From positions 1 to 46,973 of the forward strand of contig JAEWJB010000016.1 of NCBI GenBank assembly GCA_023386795.1: 46,973 nucleotides of DNA, read 5' to 3'. Source of the stretch: Pseudomonadota bacterium. GTDB lineage: Bacteria; Pseudomonadota; Gammaproteobacteria; Xanthomonadales; Xanthomonadaceae. Position 1 is the stretch's first letter, and every line of letters starts with the position of its first letter. The position numbers were made by a program, and so were the translations under genes. Of the stretch, positions 24,665 to 33,296 are shown in pieces. Below the pieces are notes generated by a model, which saw nothing but the letters and a program-made list of their open reading frames with translations, was not told the origin of the DNA and did not search any database.

Positions 24665-24906
24665 TGAGCATGAAGTTTTCCCGTTCCTTCCGAATCGCCG
24701 CCGCCGGCGCGGGCCTGCTGTTGCTGGCCGCCTGCGGCAACAAGGGCCCGTTGGTGATGCCGCAGAAGCCGGTACCGGTGGAAGCGCAGCCGGTGCCGCA
24801 GCCGCCGACCGGCGAAACGCCGCCGCCGACGCAGACGCCCGAGCAGGCCGCCCAACCGGTCGACGGCCCGGTGCCTGCCGACACGGGCGACGATCACCAC
24901 CAATGA
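24664..24906 (+). CDS. lptM: LPS translocon maturation lipoprotein LptM (YifL)
   Basis: An 80-residue lipoprotein. After a short basic start and a hydrophobic segment, the lipobox LLAAC places the lipidated residue at Cys24, immediately followed by GNKGPL, the diagnostic LptM motif. The rest is a Pro/Gln/Thr-rich tail. LptM helps the LptDE translocon mature by assisting disulfide formation. ATG 24664 gives the best N-terminus, though ATG 24670 is also possible. It overlaps dapF by 4 bp (ATGA), as in the conserved lptM-dapF-DUF484-xerC group of E. coli and relatives, which confirms the assignment. Confidence 0.9.
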   Translation: MSMKFSRSFRIAAAGAGLLLLAACGNKGPLVMPQKPVPVEAQPVPQPPTGETPPPTQTPEQAAQPVDGPVPADTGDDHHQ

Positions 24907-25757
24907 ATGCGCAGTCCGCCTCCGCGCCCCTGCATTTCAGCAAGATGCAGGGCGCCGGCAACGACTTCGTGGTGCTCGACCTGCGCAGTGGCATCGCCCC
25001 GCCGGATGCCGCGCTGGCCGAACGCCTGGCCGATCGCCACTTCGGCGTGGGTTGCGACCAGATCCTGACCATCGAGCCACCGCGCAGCGAAGGCGCGGTG
25101 GCGGCGTACCGCATCTGGAATTCGGATGGCTCGCCCTCGCAGCAGTGCGGCAACGGCGCGCGCTGCGTCGCGGCCTGGCTGGTGCGCGACGGTGCGGCAC
25201 AGGGCGATGCATTCGTCATCGACAGCCCGGTCACCGCGCATCGCATCCAGCGCCTGGAGGGCGGCGAATACGCCGTGGCGATGGGCATGCCCGAGTTCAC
25301 CCCCGAGCGCATCCCGCTGGTCGGCTTCATGCATGCGCGCGACGAATACCTGTTGCCGGTGCAGGGCGAAAGCGTGCGTTTTGGCGCGGTGTCGATGGGC
25401 AACCCGCACGCGGTGATCGAGGTCGGCCTGGTCGACGCGGCGCCGGTGGAGCGCATCGGGCCGTTGCTGCAGCAGCATGCGGCGTTTCCCGAATCGGTGA
25501 ATGTCGGCTTTGCCCAGGTCATCGACCGCGGGCACGTCCGGCTTCGGGTGTATGAGCGTGGCGTCGGCGAGACGCTGGCCTGCGGCAGCGGCGCGTGCGC
25601 CGCGGCGGTCGTGCTGATGCAGCGTGGCCGCATCGATCGCGACGCGGTGGTCTCGCTGCCCGGTGGCGACCTGCGCATCCGCTGGCCCTCGCCTGACGCA
25701 CAGGTGGTGATGTCCGGACCGGCCCGGTTTGTCTTCGAAGGGGAGTGGGGCGCATGA
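24903..25757 (+). CDS. dapF: Diaminopimelate epimerase
   Basis: A 284-residue cytosolic racemase-type enzyme that converts LL- to meso-diaminopimelate for lysine and peptidoglycan. Both catalytic cysteines are present: C82 in SQQCGNGARCVA and C227 in GETLACGSGACAA. It also has FSKMQGAGNDFVVLDLR at the start and SMGNPHAVIEV, so the enzyme looks complete. It overlaps lptM by 4 bp and the next gene by 4 bp, giving one tightly coupled operon. The length is normal for the family. Confidence 0.98.
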   Translation: MNAQSASAPLHFSKMQGAGNDFVVLDLRSGIAPPDAALAERLADRHFGVGCDQILTIEPPRSEGAVAAYRIWNSDGSPSQQCGNGARCVAAWLVRDGAAQGDAFVIDSPVTAHRIQRLEGGEYAVAMGMPEFTPERIPLVGFMHARDEYLLPVQGESVRFGAVSMGNPHAVIEVGLVDAAPVERIGPLLQQHAAFPESVNVGFAQVIDRGHVRLRVYERGVGETLACGSGACAAAVVLMQRGRIDRDAVVSLPGGDLRIRWPSPDAQVVMSGPARFVFEGEWGA

Positions 25758-26428
25758 ACGAGACCGTGGAAAAGATCGGCGCGCATGAAGTCGCCGCCTG
25801 GCTGCGCCGGCATCCGGGGTTCCTCAAGCAGTTTCCGGACCTGGCGCTGACGCTGGTCGTGCCGCGCGACGATGGCCCCACCGCCTCGCTCGCCAGCTAC
25901 CAGCTGGAAGTGCTGCGCGACAAAAATCGTGAACTTTCCCGCCGCCTGGCCGAACTGGCCGGTAATGCGCAGGTCAACGAACGCCTGGCCGTGCGCACGC
26001 ACCAGCTCACGCTCGCGCTGATGCGCCAGCACAGCGCGGCCGACACCCTCAAGGCGATGGCCGCCTCGCTGGCCGAGGATTTCAACGGCGACCGCGTGCG
26101 CATCGTGCTGCTCAAGCCGGTCGAAGGCCAGCCGGAAGCGGAATGGCTGCAGGTGATCGGCGAGGACGATGCGCGACTGGCGCCGTTCCGCGATTGCCTG
26201 CGCGATGGCGAGCCGATCTGCGGCCGCCTGCAGGCCGAGAAGCAGCAGGTGCTGTACGGCGAGGACGTGGAGGACGTGCAGTCCACCGCGCTGCTGCCGC
26301 TGCCGGGCGTGGGCCTGCTGGCGGTGGGCAGCCGCGACCCGAACCGCTTCTATCCCGGCATGGGCACGCTGTTCCTGCGCATGATGGGCGAGGCGCTGGT
26401 GGTGGCGTTGCAGCGCTTCGCGCGCTGA
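25754..26428 (+). CDS. DUF484 family protein (YigA-like)
   Basis: A 224-residue protein. The N-terminal part EVAAWLRRHPGFLKQFPDLALTLVVP is the DUF484 hallmark; a helical section (LEVLRDKNRELSRRLAELAGNAQVNERL) leads to a GAF-like half with SLAEDFNGDRVRIVLL and STALLPLPGVGLLAVGSRDPNRFYPGMGTLFLRMMGEAL. The function is unknown, although the family is nearly always found between dapF and xerC. ATG 25754 overlaps the dapF stop by 4 bp, which fixes the start. Confidence 0.9.
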   Translation: MNETVEKIGAHEVAAWLRRHPGFLKQFPDLALTLVVPRDDGPTASLASYQLEVLRDKNRELSRRLAELAGNAQVNERLAVRTHQLTLALMRQHSAADTLKAMAASLAEDFNGDRVRIVLLKPVEGQPEAEWLQVIGEDDARLAPFRDCLRDGEPICGRLQAEKQQVLYGEDVEDVQSTALLPLPGVGLLAVGSRDPNRFYPGMGTLFLRMMGEALVVALQRFAR

Positions 26429-26453
26429 ACGCCCCGCCGCCGGGGATGCGGCC

Positions 26454-27341
26454 ATGATCGACGCCTTCCTCGCCTACCTGGAAGTGGAGCGCCGCATGTC
26501 GGCGCATACGCTCGATGCGTATCGTCGCGACCTGGCTGCGCTGTCCGCGTGGGCAGGTGAACGCCAGGCCGAGGTCGTGAAGCTGGATGCCGAACAACTG
26601 CGCGGCTTCGTCAGCGCCGAGCACCGGCGTGGCCTGTCGCCCAAGAGCCTGCAACGTCGTCTGTCGGCCTGCCGCAGTTTCTATGCGTGGCTGCTCAAGC
26701 ACGGGCACGTCGAGGTGTCGCCGGCCGCCAAGCTGCGTGCGCCCAAGGCGCCGCGCAAGCTGCCGCAGGTGCTCGATGCCGACGAGGCGGTGCGGTTGGT
26801 CGAAGTACCAACCGATGCACCGCTCGGCCTGCGCGACCGCGCGCTGCTGGAACTGTTCTATTCCTCCGGGCTGCGCCTGAGCGAGCTGTGCGCGTTGCGC
26901 TGGCGCGATCTCGACTTCTCCAGCGGGTTGGTCAACGTGCTGGGCAAGGGCAACAAGCAGCGACGCGTGCCGGTGGGCTCGCATGCGCGCCGCGCGCTGG
27001 AGGAATGGCGCGGCGAGAGCCGCCCGGCCGATGCCACGGCGAGGGTGTTCCCGGGCCGCCACGGCGCGCAGATCTCCGCGCGCGCCGTGCAGATCCGCAT
27101 CAAGCAGCTCGCGCAGCGGCAAGGGCTGTTCAAGCACGTGCACCCGCACATGCTGCGGCATAGTTTCGCCAGCCACATCCTCGAATCTTCCGGCGACCTG
27201 CGCGGCGTCCAGGAACTGCTCGGGCACTCGGACATCGCCACGACGCAGATCTACACCCATCTGGATTTCCAGCACCTGGCCAAGGTGTACGACGCCGCGC
27301 ATCCGCGCGCCAAACGGCGCAAGCCGGCCGACCCGGCCTGA
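26454..27341 (+). CDS. xerC: Tyrosine recombinase XerC
   Basis: A 295-residue tyrosine recombinase that, with XerD, resolves chromosome dimers at dif. The core-binding domain (about 1-90) has MSAHTLDAYRRDLAALSAWA and SPKSLQRRLSACRSFY. The catalytic domain has all conserved residues: R141, K165, H232, R235 (HMLRHSFASHIL), H258 (LLGHSDIATT) and nucleophile Y267 in QIYTHLDFQHLAKVYDAAHPRA. Its place after dapF and DUF484 and its length identify it as the housekeeping XerC rather than a mobile integrase. The next gene runs convergent with a 4-bp gap. Confidence 0.97.
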   Translation: MIDAFLAYLEVERRMSAHTLDAYRRDLAALSAWAGERQAEVVKLDAEQLRGFVSAEHRRGLSPKSLQRRLSACRSFYAWLLKHGHVEVSPAAKLRAPKAPRKLPQVLDADEAVRLVEVPTDAPLGLRDRALLELFYSSGLRLSELCALRWRDLDFSSGLVNVLGKGNKQRRVPVGSHARRALEEWRGESRPADATARVFPGRHGAQISARAVQIRIKQLAQRQGLFKHVHPHMLRHSFASHILESSGDLRGVQELLGHSDIATTQIYTHLDFQHLAKVYDAAHPRAKRRKPADPA

Positions 27342-27345
27342 GGGG

Positions 27346-27783
27346 TCAGCCCATCGCCGACAGTGGCGACGGGATCAGCCCGCTGCCGTCGCGACCTTCC
27401 ACCTGGTAGCGCTGCCAGAAGCGGTTGGCGATCTGCGTGGCGCGGGCATTTGCCAGTTGCTGCATGGCCGGATTGCCGAGCGCGGCGGTGGCCTGGCCGA
27501 ACAGCAGTAGCCAGCGCCGGAAGAGCGCCTCGTCCAGGCCGGGCATCGCCATGTGCAGGCTCATCGGTGAACCGCTGTAGCGCTGCGTGCCGCGCAACAA
27601 CGAGGACCAGAAGTCGACCAATCGCGCCAGGTGGGCGGGCCAGTCCTGCACGTGCGCATCGAATACCGGTCCAAGCAGTGCATCGGCGCGCACCGATGCG
27701 TAGAAGCCATGCACGAGGCTTTCGACTTCGGCTTCCGTGCAGCACGGGGGAGGGCGGTCGGGGAGGGAAGTGGCGTCGTGCAT
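27346..27783 (-). CDS. Group III truncated haemoglobin
   Basis: A 145-residue globin of the truncated P (III) group. The sequence FYASVRADALLGPVFDAHVQDWPAHL is characteristic, followed by LVDFWSSLLRGTQRYSGSPMSLH77MAMP, where His77 is the probable proximal haem ligand, and LDEALFRRWLLLFGQ. Such globins handle O2, NO or sulfide in low-oxygen bacteria; the exact role is unknown. ATG 27783 is chosen, but ATG 27801 would add six residues and the ribosome site is weak for both. It faces xerC on the right-to-left strand and is divergent from the DUF1203 gene, a pair that separates xerC from hslV. Confidence 0.9.
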   Translation of the reverse strand: MHDATSLPDRPPPCCTEAEVESLVHGFYASVRADALLGPVFDAHVQDWPAHLARLVDFWSSLLRGTQRYSGSPMSLHMAMPGLDEALFRRWLLLFGQATAALGNPAMQQLANARATQIANRFWQRYQVEGRDGSGLIPSPLSAMG

Positions 27784-27940
27784 GGCGGTGTCCGGGTGCA
27801 TTCTCCGCCGCCGGGGCACGCGCGTCTCGCCGAAAGCGCCCGATGCGGCCATCGGTCGCAGCGCAGCGGCGTCCGAATCCGGCCAGCGCACCGGGCGGGG
27901 GCCGCGCATGCTGCGGCCCCTTCCTCCAGCGCAACGCATC

Positions 27941-28414
27941 ATGGCTTCCTTCCTGCTCACCGGTATCGACCCGCGCCCCCTGCAACCGCTGTTCGCCCTC
28001 GACGACGCCGCGCTCGCCGCCCACGGCGCAGTGCGCTGCATCGCCAGCAGCGACCATGGGTTTCCCTGTCGCGTCAGTTTGCGTGATGCGGCCATCGGCG
28101 AAACGCTGTTGTTGTTGCCGTACTGGCACCAGCCGGCCGCGTCGCCGTACCGCGCCAGTGGCCCGATCTTCGTCCGCCGCGACGCCACGTCCGCGCGCCT
28201 GGAGGTGGACGAGGTGCCGCCCTACGTCAGCCGCCGCCTGATCTCCTTGCGTGCGTACAACCACGGCGACCGTATCGCCGCGGCAGAGGTGCTCGAAGGC
28301 CACGATGTCGCCGCGTGGCTGCGCGAGCGGCTGGCCGATCGCCACATCGCCTACGTCCACCTGCACAACGCCCGCTACGGGTGCTATTCCTGCCGCGCCG
28401 ACCGGGTGTCCTGA
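27941..28414 (+). CDS. DUF1203 family protein
   Basis: A 157-residue soluble protein. It has HGFPCRVSLRDAAIGETLLLLPY, ASPYRASGPIFVRRD and the ending VHLHNARYGCYSCRADRV, which match DUF1203, a family of unknown function that keeps these Cys and Gly positions. ATG 27941 begins MASFLLTGIDPRPLQPL, where the family begins. A longer frame to 27737 would overlap the divergent globin gene and is not believed. The hslV start follows 72 bp on. No specific role can be inferred. Confidence 0.83.
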   Translation: MASFLLTGIDPRPLQPLFALDDAALAAHGAVRCIASSDHGFPCRVSLRDAAIGETLLLLPYWHQPAASPYRASGPIFVRRDATSARLEVDEVPPYVSRRLISLRAYNHGDRIAAAEVLEGHDVAAWLRERLADRHIAYVHLHNARYGCYSCRADRVS

Positions 28415-28486
28415 ACGGGCGCCTTCGCCGGCGGCTTGAACCGCCCGCCAGCGTCCCCACCTCCGAGAAATCCCCCGGAGGCCGCA

Positions 28487-29038
28487 ATGGATCCCAGCCA
28501 GAACCCCAACACGTTCCACGCCACCACCATCATCTCGGTGCGCCGCAACGGCCATGTCGCCGTCGCCGGCGATGGCCAGGTCACCCTCGGCCACACGGTG
28601 ATGAAGGGCAACGCGCGCAAGGTGCGCCGCCTTGGCCGCGAAGGCCAGGTGCTCGCCGGCTTTGCCGGCGCCGCCGCCGATGCCTTCACCCTGTTCGAGC
28701 TGTTCGAGGCCAAGCTGGAGAAACACGGCCAGCTGACGCGCGCTGCCGTCGAGCTGGCCAAGGACTGGCGCACCGAGCGCCGCCTGGGCAAGCTGGAAGC
28801 ACTGCTCGCCGTCGCCGACCGCGAGACCTCGCTGATCATCAGCGGCACCGGCGACGTCATCGAGCCGGAGGACGGCATCATCGCCATCGGCTCCGGTGGC
28901 TCCTATGCGCTGTCCGCCGCGCGCGCGCTGCTGGCGCACACCGAACTCGACGCCAAGACGATCGCCACCGAGGCGATCAACATCGCGGGCGACATCTGCA
29001 TCTATACCAACCGCAACGTGGTGGTCGAAGAGCTCTGA
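28487..29038 (+). CDS. hslV: ATP-dependent protease peptidase subunit HslV
   Basis: A 183-residue threonine peptidase of the HslUV (ClpQY) protease. The proteolytic Thr of the family sits in HATTIISVRRNG; by comparison with E. coli, mature HslV should start at Thr13, so about 12 residues form a propeptide. Later motifs AVAGDGQVTLGHTVMKG, AGFAGAAADAFTLFELFE and IIAIGSGGSYALSAA are all present. ATG 28487 has GGAGG 5 nt upstream. hslU follows after 58 bp, the usual order. Confidence 0.96.
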   Translation: MDPSQNPNTFHATTIISVRRNGHVAVAGDGQVTLGHTVMKGNARKVRRLGREGQVLAGFAGAAADAFTLFELFEAKLEKHGQLTRAAVELAKDWRTERRLGKLEALLAVADRETSLIISGTGDVIEPEDGIIAIGSGGSYALSAARALLAHTELDAKTIATEAINIAGDICIYTNRNVVVEEL

Positions 29039-29096
29039 TGCGGCGCCTGCCGCCATCGACAGCCCGACCCTCCTTCCCCCGGATTGACGAGTGACC

Positions 29097-30461
29097 ATGA
29101 CCCAGCCCACTTCCTCGACCATGACGCCGCGCGAAATCGTGCAGGAGCTCGACCGCCATATCGTCGGCCAGCACGACGCCAAGCGCGCCGTCGCCATCGC
29201 CCTGCGCAACCGCTGGCGCCGCATGCAGCTGCCCGAAGGCCTGCGCAACGAGGTGATGCCCAAGAACATCCTGATGATCGGCCCGACCGGCGTCGGCAAG
29301 ACCGAGATCGCGCGCCGCCTGGCGACGCTGGCCAATGCGCCGTTCGTCAAGGTCGAGGCCACGCGCTTCACCGAGGTCGGCTACGTCGGCAAGGACGTGG
29401 AGCAGATCGTCCGCGACCTGGCCGATACCGCAGTGAAGCTTTACCGCGAACAGGCCAAGGTGCGCGTGCGCACCCAGGCCGAGGAACGCGCCGAGGACCG
29501 CATTCTCGATGCGCTGCTGCCGCGTCGTGCCGGCGGGATCGGCTTCGACCCGGAAGCCGCGCGCAACGAAGCCTCCGCGCAGGACAACGACACCCGCGTG
29601 AAATTCCGCCGCATGCTGCGCGCCGGCGAGCTGGACGAGCGCGAGATCGAGCTGGACGTGTCGGTCAACCTCAGCATGGACATCATGACCCCACCGGGCA
29701 TGGAGGAGATGGGCCAGCAGCTGCGGCAGATGTTCTCCAACCTGGGCGGCGCCAAGTCGCAGACGCGCAAGCTGGCGATCAAGTCCGCGCGCCCGCTGCT
29801 GATCGAGGAAGAAGCGGCCAAGCTGGTCAACGAGGAAGAAATCCGCGCGGCTGCCATCGAGGCCTGCGAGCAGCACGGCATCGTGTTCATCGACGAGATC
29901 GACAAGGTTGCCAAGCGTGGCGACAACGTGGGCGGCGGCGATGTTTCCCGCGAAGGCGTGCAGCGTGACCTGCTGCCGCTGGTGGAAGGTTCCAACGTCT
30001 CCACCAAGTACGGCACGGTGAAGACGGACCACATCCTGTTCATTGCCTCCGGCGCGTTCCATCTGGCCAAGCCGAGCGACCTCATCCCCGAGTTGCAGGG
30101 CCGCTTTCCGATCCGCGTGGAGCTGGGCGCGCTGAGCAAGGAGGATTTCGTGCGCATCCTCACCGAGCCCAAGGCCGCGCTGACCAAGCAGTACGTGGCG
30201 CTGCTCGATACCGAGGGCGTGAAACTGCAGTTCACCGACGATGCCATCGACCGCCTGGCCGAGATCGCCTTCCTGGTCAACGAGCGGCAGGAGAACATCG
30301 GGGCGCGGCGCCTGCACACGGTGCTGGAGCGCCTGCTCGATACGCTCAGCTACGAAGCGCCCGACCGCGATGGCCAGAGCGTGGCCATCGACCGTGCCTA
30401 TGTCGATGCCCACCTCGGCGAGCTGGTGCAGGACCCGGACCTGAGCCGCTACATCCTCTGA
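29097..30461 (+). CDS. hslU: ATP-dependent protease ATPase subunit HslU
   Basis: A 454-residue AAA+ unfoldase that feeds substrates to HslV. The N-terminal MTPREIVQELDRHIVGQHDAKRAVAIALRNRWRR is typical; Walker A is GPTGVGKT (62-69), Walker B is GIVFIDEIDK around D266-E267, and the intermediate domain fills about 110-230. The C-terminal tail ends DLSRYIL, the peptide that docks into HslV. ATG 29097 is used; a GTG two codons upstream is less likely. A strong intrinsic terminator follows, so hslVU is a closed unit. Confidence 0.97.
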   Translation: MTQPTSSTMTPREIVQELDRHIVGQHDAKRAVAIALRNRWRRMQLPEGLRNEVMPKNILMIGPTGVGKTEIARRLATLANAPFVKVEATRFTEVGYVGKDVEQIVRDLADTAVKLYREQAKVRVRTQAEERAEDRILDALLPRRAGGIGFDPEAARNEASAQDNDTRVKFRRMLRAGELDEREIELDVSVNLSMDIMTPPGMEEMGQQLRQMFSNLGGAKSQTRKLAIKSARPLLIEEEAAKLVNEEEIRAAAIEACEQHGIVFIDEIDKVAKRGDNVGGGDVSREGVQRDLLPLVEGSNVSTKYGTVKTDHILFIASGAFHLAKPSDLIPELQGRFPIRVELGALSKEDFVRILTEPKAALTKQYVALLDTEGVKLQFTDDAIDRLAEIAFLVNERQENIGARRLHTVLERLLDTLSYEAPDRDGQSVAIDRAYVDAHLGELVQDPDLSRYIL

Positions 30462-30473
30462 CCGGTGAATGGA

Positions 30474-30500
30474 GGCCCGCGCAAGCGGGCCTTTTCTTTT
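30474..30500 (+). terminator. Intrinsic terminator after hslU
   Basis: GGCCCGC (30474-30480), loop GCAA and GCGGGCC (30485-30491) are followed by TTTTCTTTT (30492-30500). This is a textbook intrinsic terminator, 12 bp after the hslU stop codon. Confidence 0.92.
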
Positions 30501-30564
30501 GGCACGCGGCGGCGGTCGTGGACGTGCGCTAGCATCCGGCTCTCCCTTCCCGCGCCACCCACGG

Positions 30565-32100
30565 ATGACCGCGCACTACCGCCTGCTCGACCTCGACATC
30601 GACGTGCCGCGCCAGCGCGTGAGCCGGGGTGGGCAGCGGGTGGAGGTCTCCGGGTTGAGCTTCCAGCTGCTGGCCTACCTGCTGGCGCAGGGCCAGCGCG
30701 TGGTGGGCTTCGACGAACTGATGCAGGCGGTGTGGGCGCCGGCGGTGGTCAACGAGGAAACCGTGACCCAGCGGGTGAAACTGCTGCGGCAGGCGTTGGG
30801 CGACGACGCGCGCCAACCCCGCTACCTGCGCTCGGTGCGCGGGCGGGGCTATCAGCTGGCCGAGGCGCCACAGGCGGTGGCCGCGCCGGCGGACGCGGCC
30901 AAGCCATCGCGGCGTCCCATGCGCTGGATCGCCCTCGGCGCGGTGGTGCTCGCCGTCGCCGCGCTGGTCGCCGGGCTCGCGTGGCATGCCGCGCGGCCAG
31001 CCGCGGGTTCGCCGCTGCTCGCGCGTGCCCAGTACTACGCCGGCATCGGTCAGGCCGACAACAACGAACGCGCGATCGCCCTCTATCGCCAGGCCTTGGC
31101 GCAGGCGCCGGACTCGCTGGAGGCGCAGGCCGGCTTGAGCCGTGCGCTGAGTGCGCGCACCTGCCTGTACAACGGCGATGCCGCGCAGGCGCAGGAAGGC
31201 GCCGCACTGGCGCAGCGCCTGCTGCAGCGCGATGCCGGGCAGGCGGCGGCATGGGCGGCGCAGGGCTACGCGTTCGATTGCCTGGGCGACATGCGCCGCG
31301 CGGTCGCCGGCTACGAGCACGCGGTGCGGCTGGACCCGGACGATGACAAGAGCCGTGCGTCGCTGGCGTATCTGTATCAGGAGCAGGGTCGACTGGCCGA
31401 CGCGCTGCGTGGCAATTCCACCTTGCGCGATCCGGCCCGCGTACGCTTCCGCGACGTGCAGGTGGCGCGCGAGTTGGAGCTGCTCGGCTTCACCGCTGCC
31501 GCCGAGCGACGCCATCGCGCGAACTTCGACCTGTTCCCGGACAATGTGTTCGCCAACATCGCCTGGCCGCGCTTCCTGCTCGCGCAGGGGCGCACGGACG
31601 AAGCCGCCGCGGCGCTGAAGCAGGCACAGGCGCGCGGTACCCCGCACCCGGAACTGTGGCGGCTGCAAGGTGAGCTGTGGCTGTTGGCCGGCGATGCGCC
31701 GGCGGCGGGTGCCGCCTTCGCCGAAGGCGAAAAGTTGCGTCCCCACCAGTCCATGCCGGCGACCCTCGCGGCGCTGTACGCGTCCACGCCCCCTTCGCCG
31801 CAGTGGTTCGATGCCCGCCTGCAGCGCCTGCGCGGCGACACGCTGGGCTGGCCGGATGCTGCGATCGAAACCGCGTTGCTCGAACAGCGCCGCGGTCACG
31901 CCGAGGCTGCGTTGGCGGCCTTGCGCACGGCAGTCGATGCCGGCTTCCGCGACCGCGCGTGGCTCTCGGTCACTCCGCTGTTCGCGCCATTGCGGCACGA
32001 ATCCGGCTTCGCCGCGTTGCTGGCGCGGATCGACCGTGACGTGGCCGCGCAGCGCGAACGAGTCGCGCGGGCCGACTGGCGCCCGCGCGACCTGCCCTGA
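30565..32100 (+). CDS. Membrane-anchored winged-helix regulator with TPR sensor domain (CadC/ToxR-type)
   Basis: A 511-residue one-component regulator. An OmpR/PhoB-type winged helix occupies about residues 3-98, with VEVSGLSFQLLAYLLAQGQRVVGFDELMQAVW and TVTQRVKLLRQALGDDARQPRYLRSVRGRGYQL. A single helix at about 121-140 anchors it in the inner membrane. The periplasmic part (about 145-511) has TPR-like helices, for example ERAIALYRQALAQAPDSLEAQAGL and YEHAVRLDPDDDKSRASLAYLYQEQG. This resembles CadC/ToxR-type regulators that sense envelope signals. No neighbouring gene is an evident target; the serine-hydrolase gene converges 2 bp away. A TAGCAT box about 28 nt before ATG 30565 may be its promoter. 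Confidence 0.8.
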   Translation: MTAHYRLLDLDIDVPRQRVSRGGQRVEVSGLSFQLLAYLLAQGQRVVGFDELMQAVWAPAVVNEETVTQRVKLLRQALGDDARQPRYLRSVRGRGYQLAEAPQAVAAPADAAKPSRRPMRWIALGAVVLAVAALVAGLAWHAARPAAGSPLLARAQYYAGIGQADNNERAIALYRQALAQAPDSLEAQAGLSRALSARTCLYNGDAAQAQEGAALAQRLLQRDAGQAAAWAAQGYAFDCLGDMRRAVAGYEHAVRLDPDDDKSRASLAYLYQEQGRLADALRGNSTLRDPARVRFRDVQVARELELLGFTAAAERRHRANFDLFPDNVFANIAWPRFLLAQGRTDEAAAALKQAQARGTPHPELWRLQGELWLLAGDAPAAGAAFAEGEKLRPHQSMPATLAALYASTPPSPQWFDARLQRLRGDTLGWPDAAIETALLEQRRGHAEAALAALRTAVDAGFRDRAWLSVTPLFAPLRHESGFAALLARIDRDVAAQRERVARADWRPRDLP

Positions 32101-32101
32101 C

Positions 32102-33196
32102 TCAGCGCAATGCGCCCAGCACGTACTCGCGGAACAGCTGCCGGGATTGCGGATGGGCGAAGCTGCGGTTATAGGCGTGGGTGGTGATCACCGCCACCAG
32201 CCGCCGCTGCGGCCAGACGAACACGTAGTTGCCGCCGTTGCCGGACATCGCCCACACCGCCACGTCCTGGCCCTCCACGTCGAAGTGCAGGCGCCACCAC
32301 TGGTAGCCGTATTCGGCGTCGTCGGCGGCCTGGGCCTGCGGGGTCGTCATCGCGCGGACGTAGTCGGCCGAAACCACCTGCCGCCCGCGCCAACGGCCCT
32401 GGTCGACCACCAACTGGCCGAACTTGGCCAGGTCGCGCGTGCGGTAGCGCGTGCCGCCGCCTCCCATGCCGATGCCCTCGGGCGAGACGTTCCAGTGGCT
32501 GCTGGCGATATCCAGCGGCCGCTCCAGCGCCTGCGCGGCGAATGCGGCCAGCGGCTGCCCGGCGGCGCGCTCGACCATCGCGCCGGCCACGAAGCTGTCT
32601 GCCGTGCAGTAGGCAAAGGCGCGTCCGAACGGGCTGTCCTGCGGCTTGCTCATCCACGGCGCGAACCCCTTCACCGGCAGCGCCAGGGTGAAGTCGAGCC
32701 AGCGCTCGGTCACGTACATGCGCTCCTCGTGACCACTGGAGAACGGGTTCTCGTCGTCGCACTCCCACAGCGTGCTCATGGTGAGCAGGTCGGACAGGCG
32801 CATCGTGGCCAGGCGCGGGTCCACCGGATGCCGGGCGCCGAATTCCGGGAAGCGTTCGTAGACCCGGGCATCCACGCCGGGAAGCAGGCCGCGGTCGATC
32901 GCGATGCCCGCCAGCAGTGCGGTCACGCTTTTGGTGGCCGAGCGCACGTCGCGCAGGGTATCGGCGTCGCCGTCGAAATAATGCTCGTACACGGGGCGGC
33001 CATCGTGGACCACCATCACGCTGGTGATCTGCTTCAGGGTGCCGTCGGCGACCTTGGCTTCCAGGCTGCGCAGCTTGTCCAGATCGATGGCGGGGTCGGG
33101 GGCGGTGGCCGGCCAGCCATCGGCCGATGCAGCCAGGGTGGAAGCGCTGGACAGGGCGAGCGCGGTGGCAGCGAGGAAGCGGGAAACGCGGTGCAT
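32102..33196 (-). CDS. Exported serine hydrolase of the beta-lactamase / class C penicillin-binding fold
   Basis: A 364-residue exported protein. The signal peptide MHRVSRFLAATALALSSASTLAA precedes the catalytic domain. The SxxK motif is S86-A-T-K89 in RDVRSATKSVTALLAG; the second motif is Y196-C-T in FAYCTADS, where Asn of YxN is replaced; and SGNGGNYVFVWP near the end may serve as the third motif. This fits the class C beta-lactamase-related (EstB/DAP-like) hydrolases, which may be esterases or peptidases. Nothing indicates antibiotic resistance. A GGGAG ribosome site precedes the ATG. It ends 2 bp from the regulator gene on the other strand. Confidence 0.82.
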   Translation of the reverse strand: MHRVSRFLAATALALSSASTLAASADGWPATAPDPAIDLDKLRSLEAKVADGTLKQITSVMVVHDGRPVYEHYFDGDADTLRDVRSATKSVTALLAGIAIDRGLLPGVDARVYERFPEFGARHPVDPRLATMRLSDLLTMSTLWECDDENPFSSGHEERMYVTERWLDFTLALPVKGFAPWMSKPQDSPFGRAFAYCTADSFVAGAMVERAAGQPLAAFAAQALERPLDIASSHWNVSPEGIGMGGGGTRYRTRDLAKFGQLVVDQGRWRGRQVVSADYVRAMTTPQAQAADDAEYGYQWWRLHFDVEGQDVAVWAMSGNGGNYVFVWPQRRLVAVITTHAYNRSFAHPQSRQLFREYVLGALR

Positions 33197-33296
33197 GGGA
33201 ACTCCCGGTGGAAAGGAGCCCCGATTGCGCCGGCCCGGCGCCTGAAGTGCCTGATGGGTGGATGAAGAATTATGAAAGCCTTGCTGCGCCGGCGTT

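Noticed and set aside
26454..27341. Tyrosine recombinase as a sign of a mobile element
   Set aside because: Its position after dapF and DUF484 and its length show housekeeping XerC; no flanking att repeats or cargo are seen.
32102..33196. Beta-lactamase-like gene as an antibiotic-resistance gene
   Set aside because: The second motif is YCT rather than YxN and the protein fits the broad class C hydrolase/esterase group. There is no AmpR or other resistance context.
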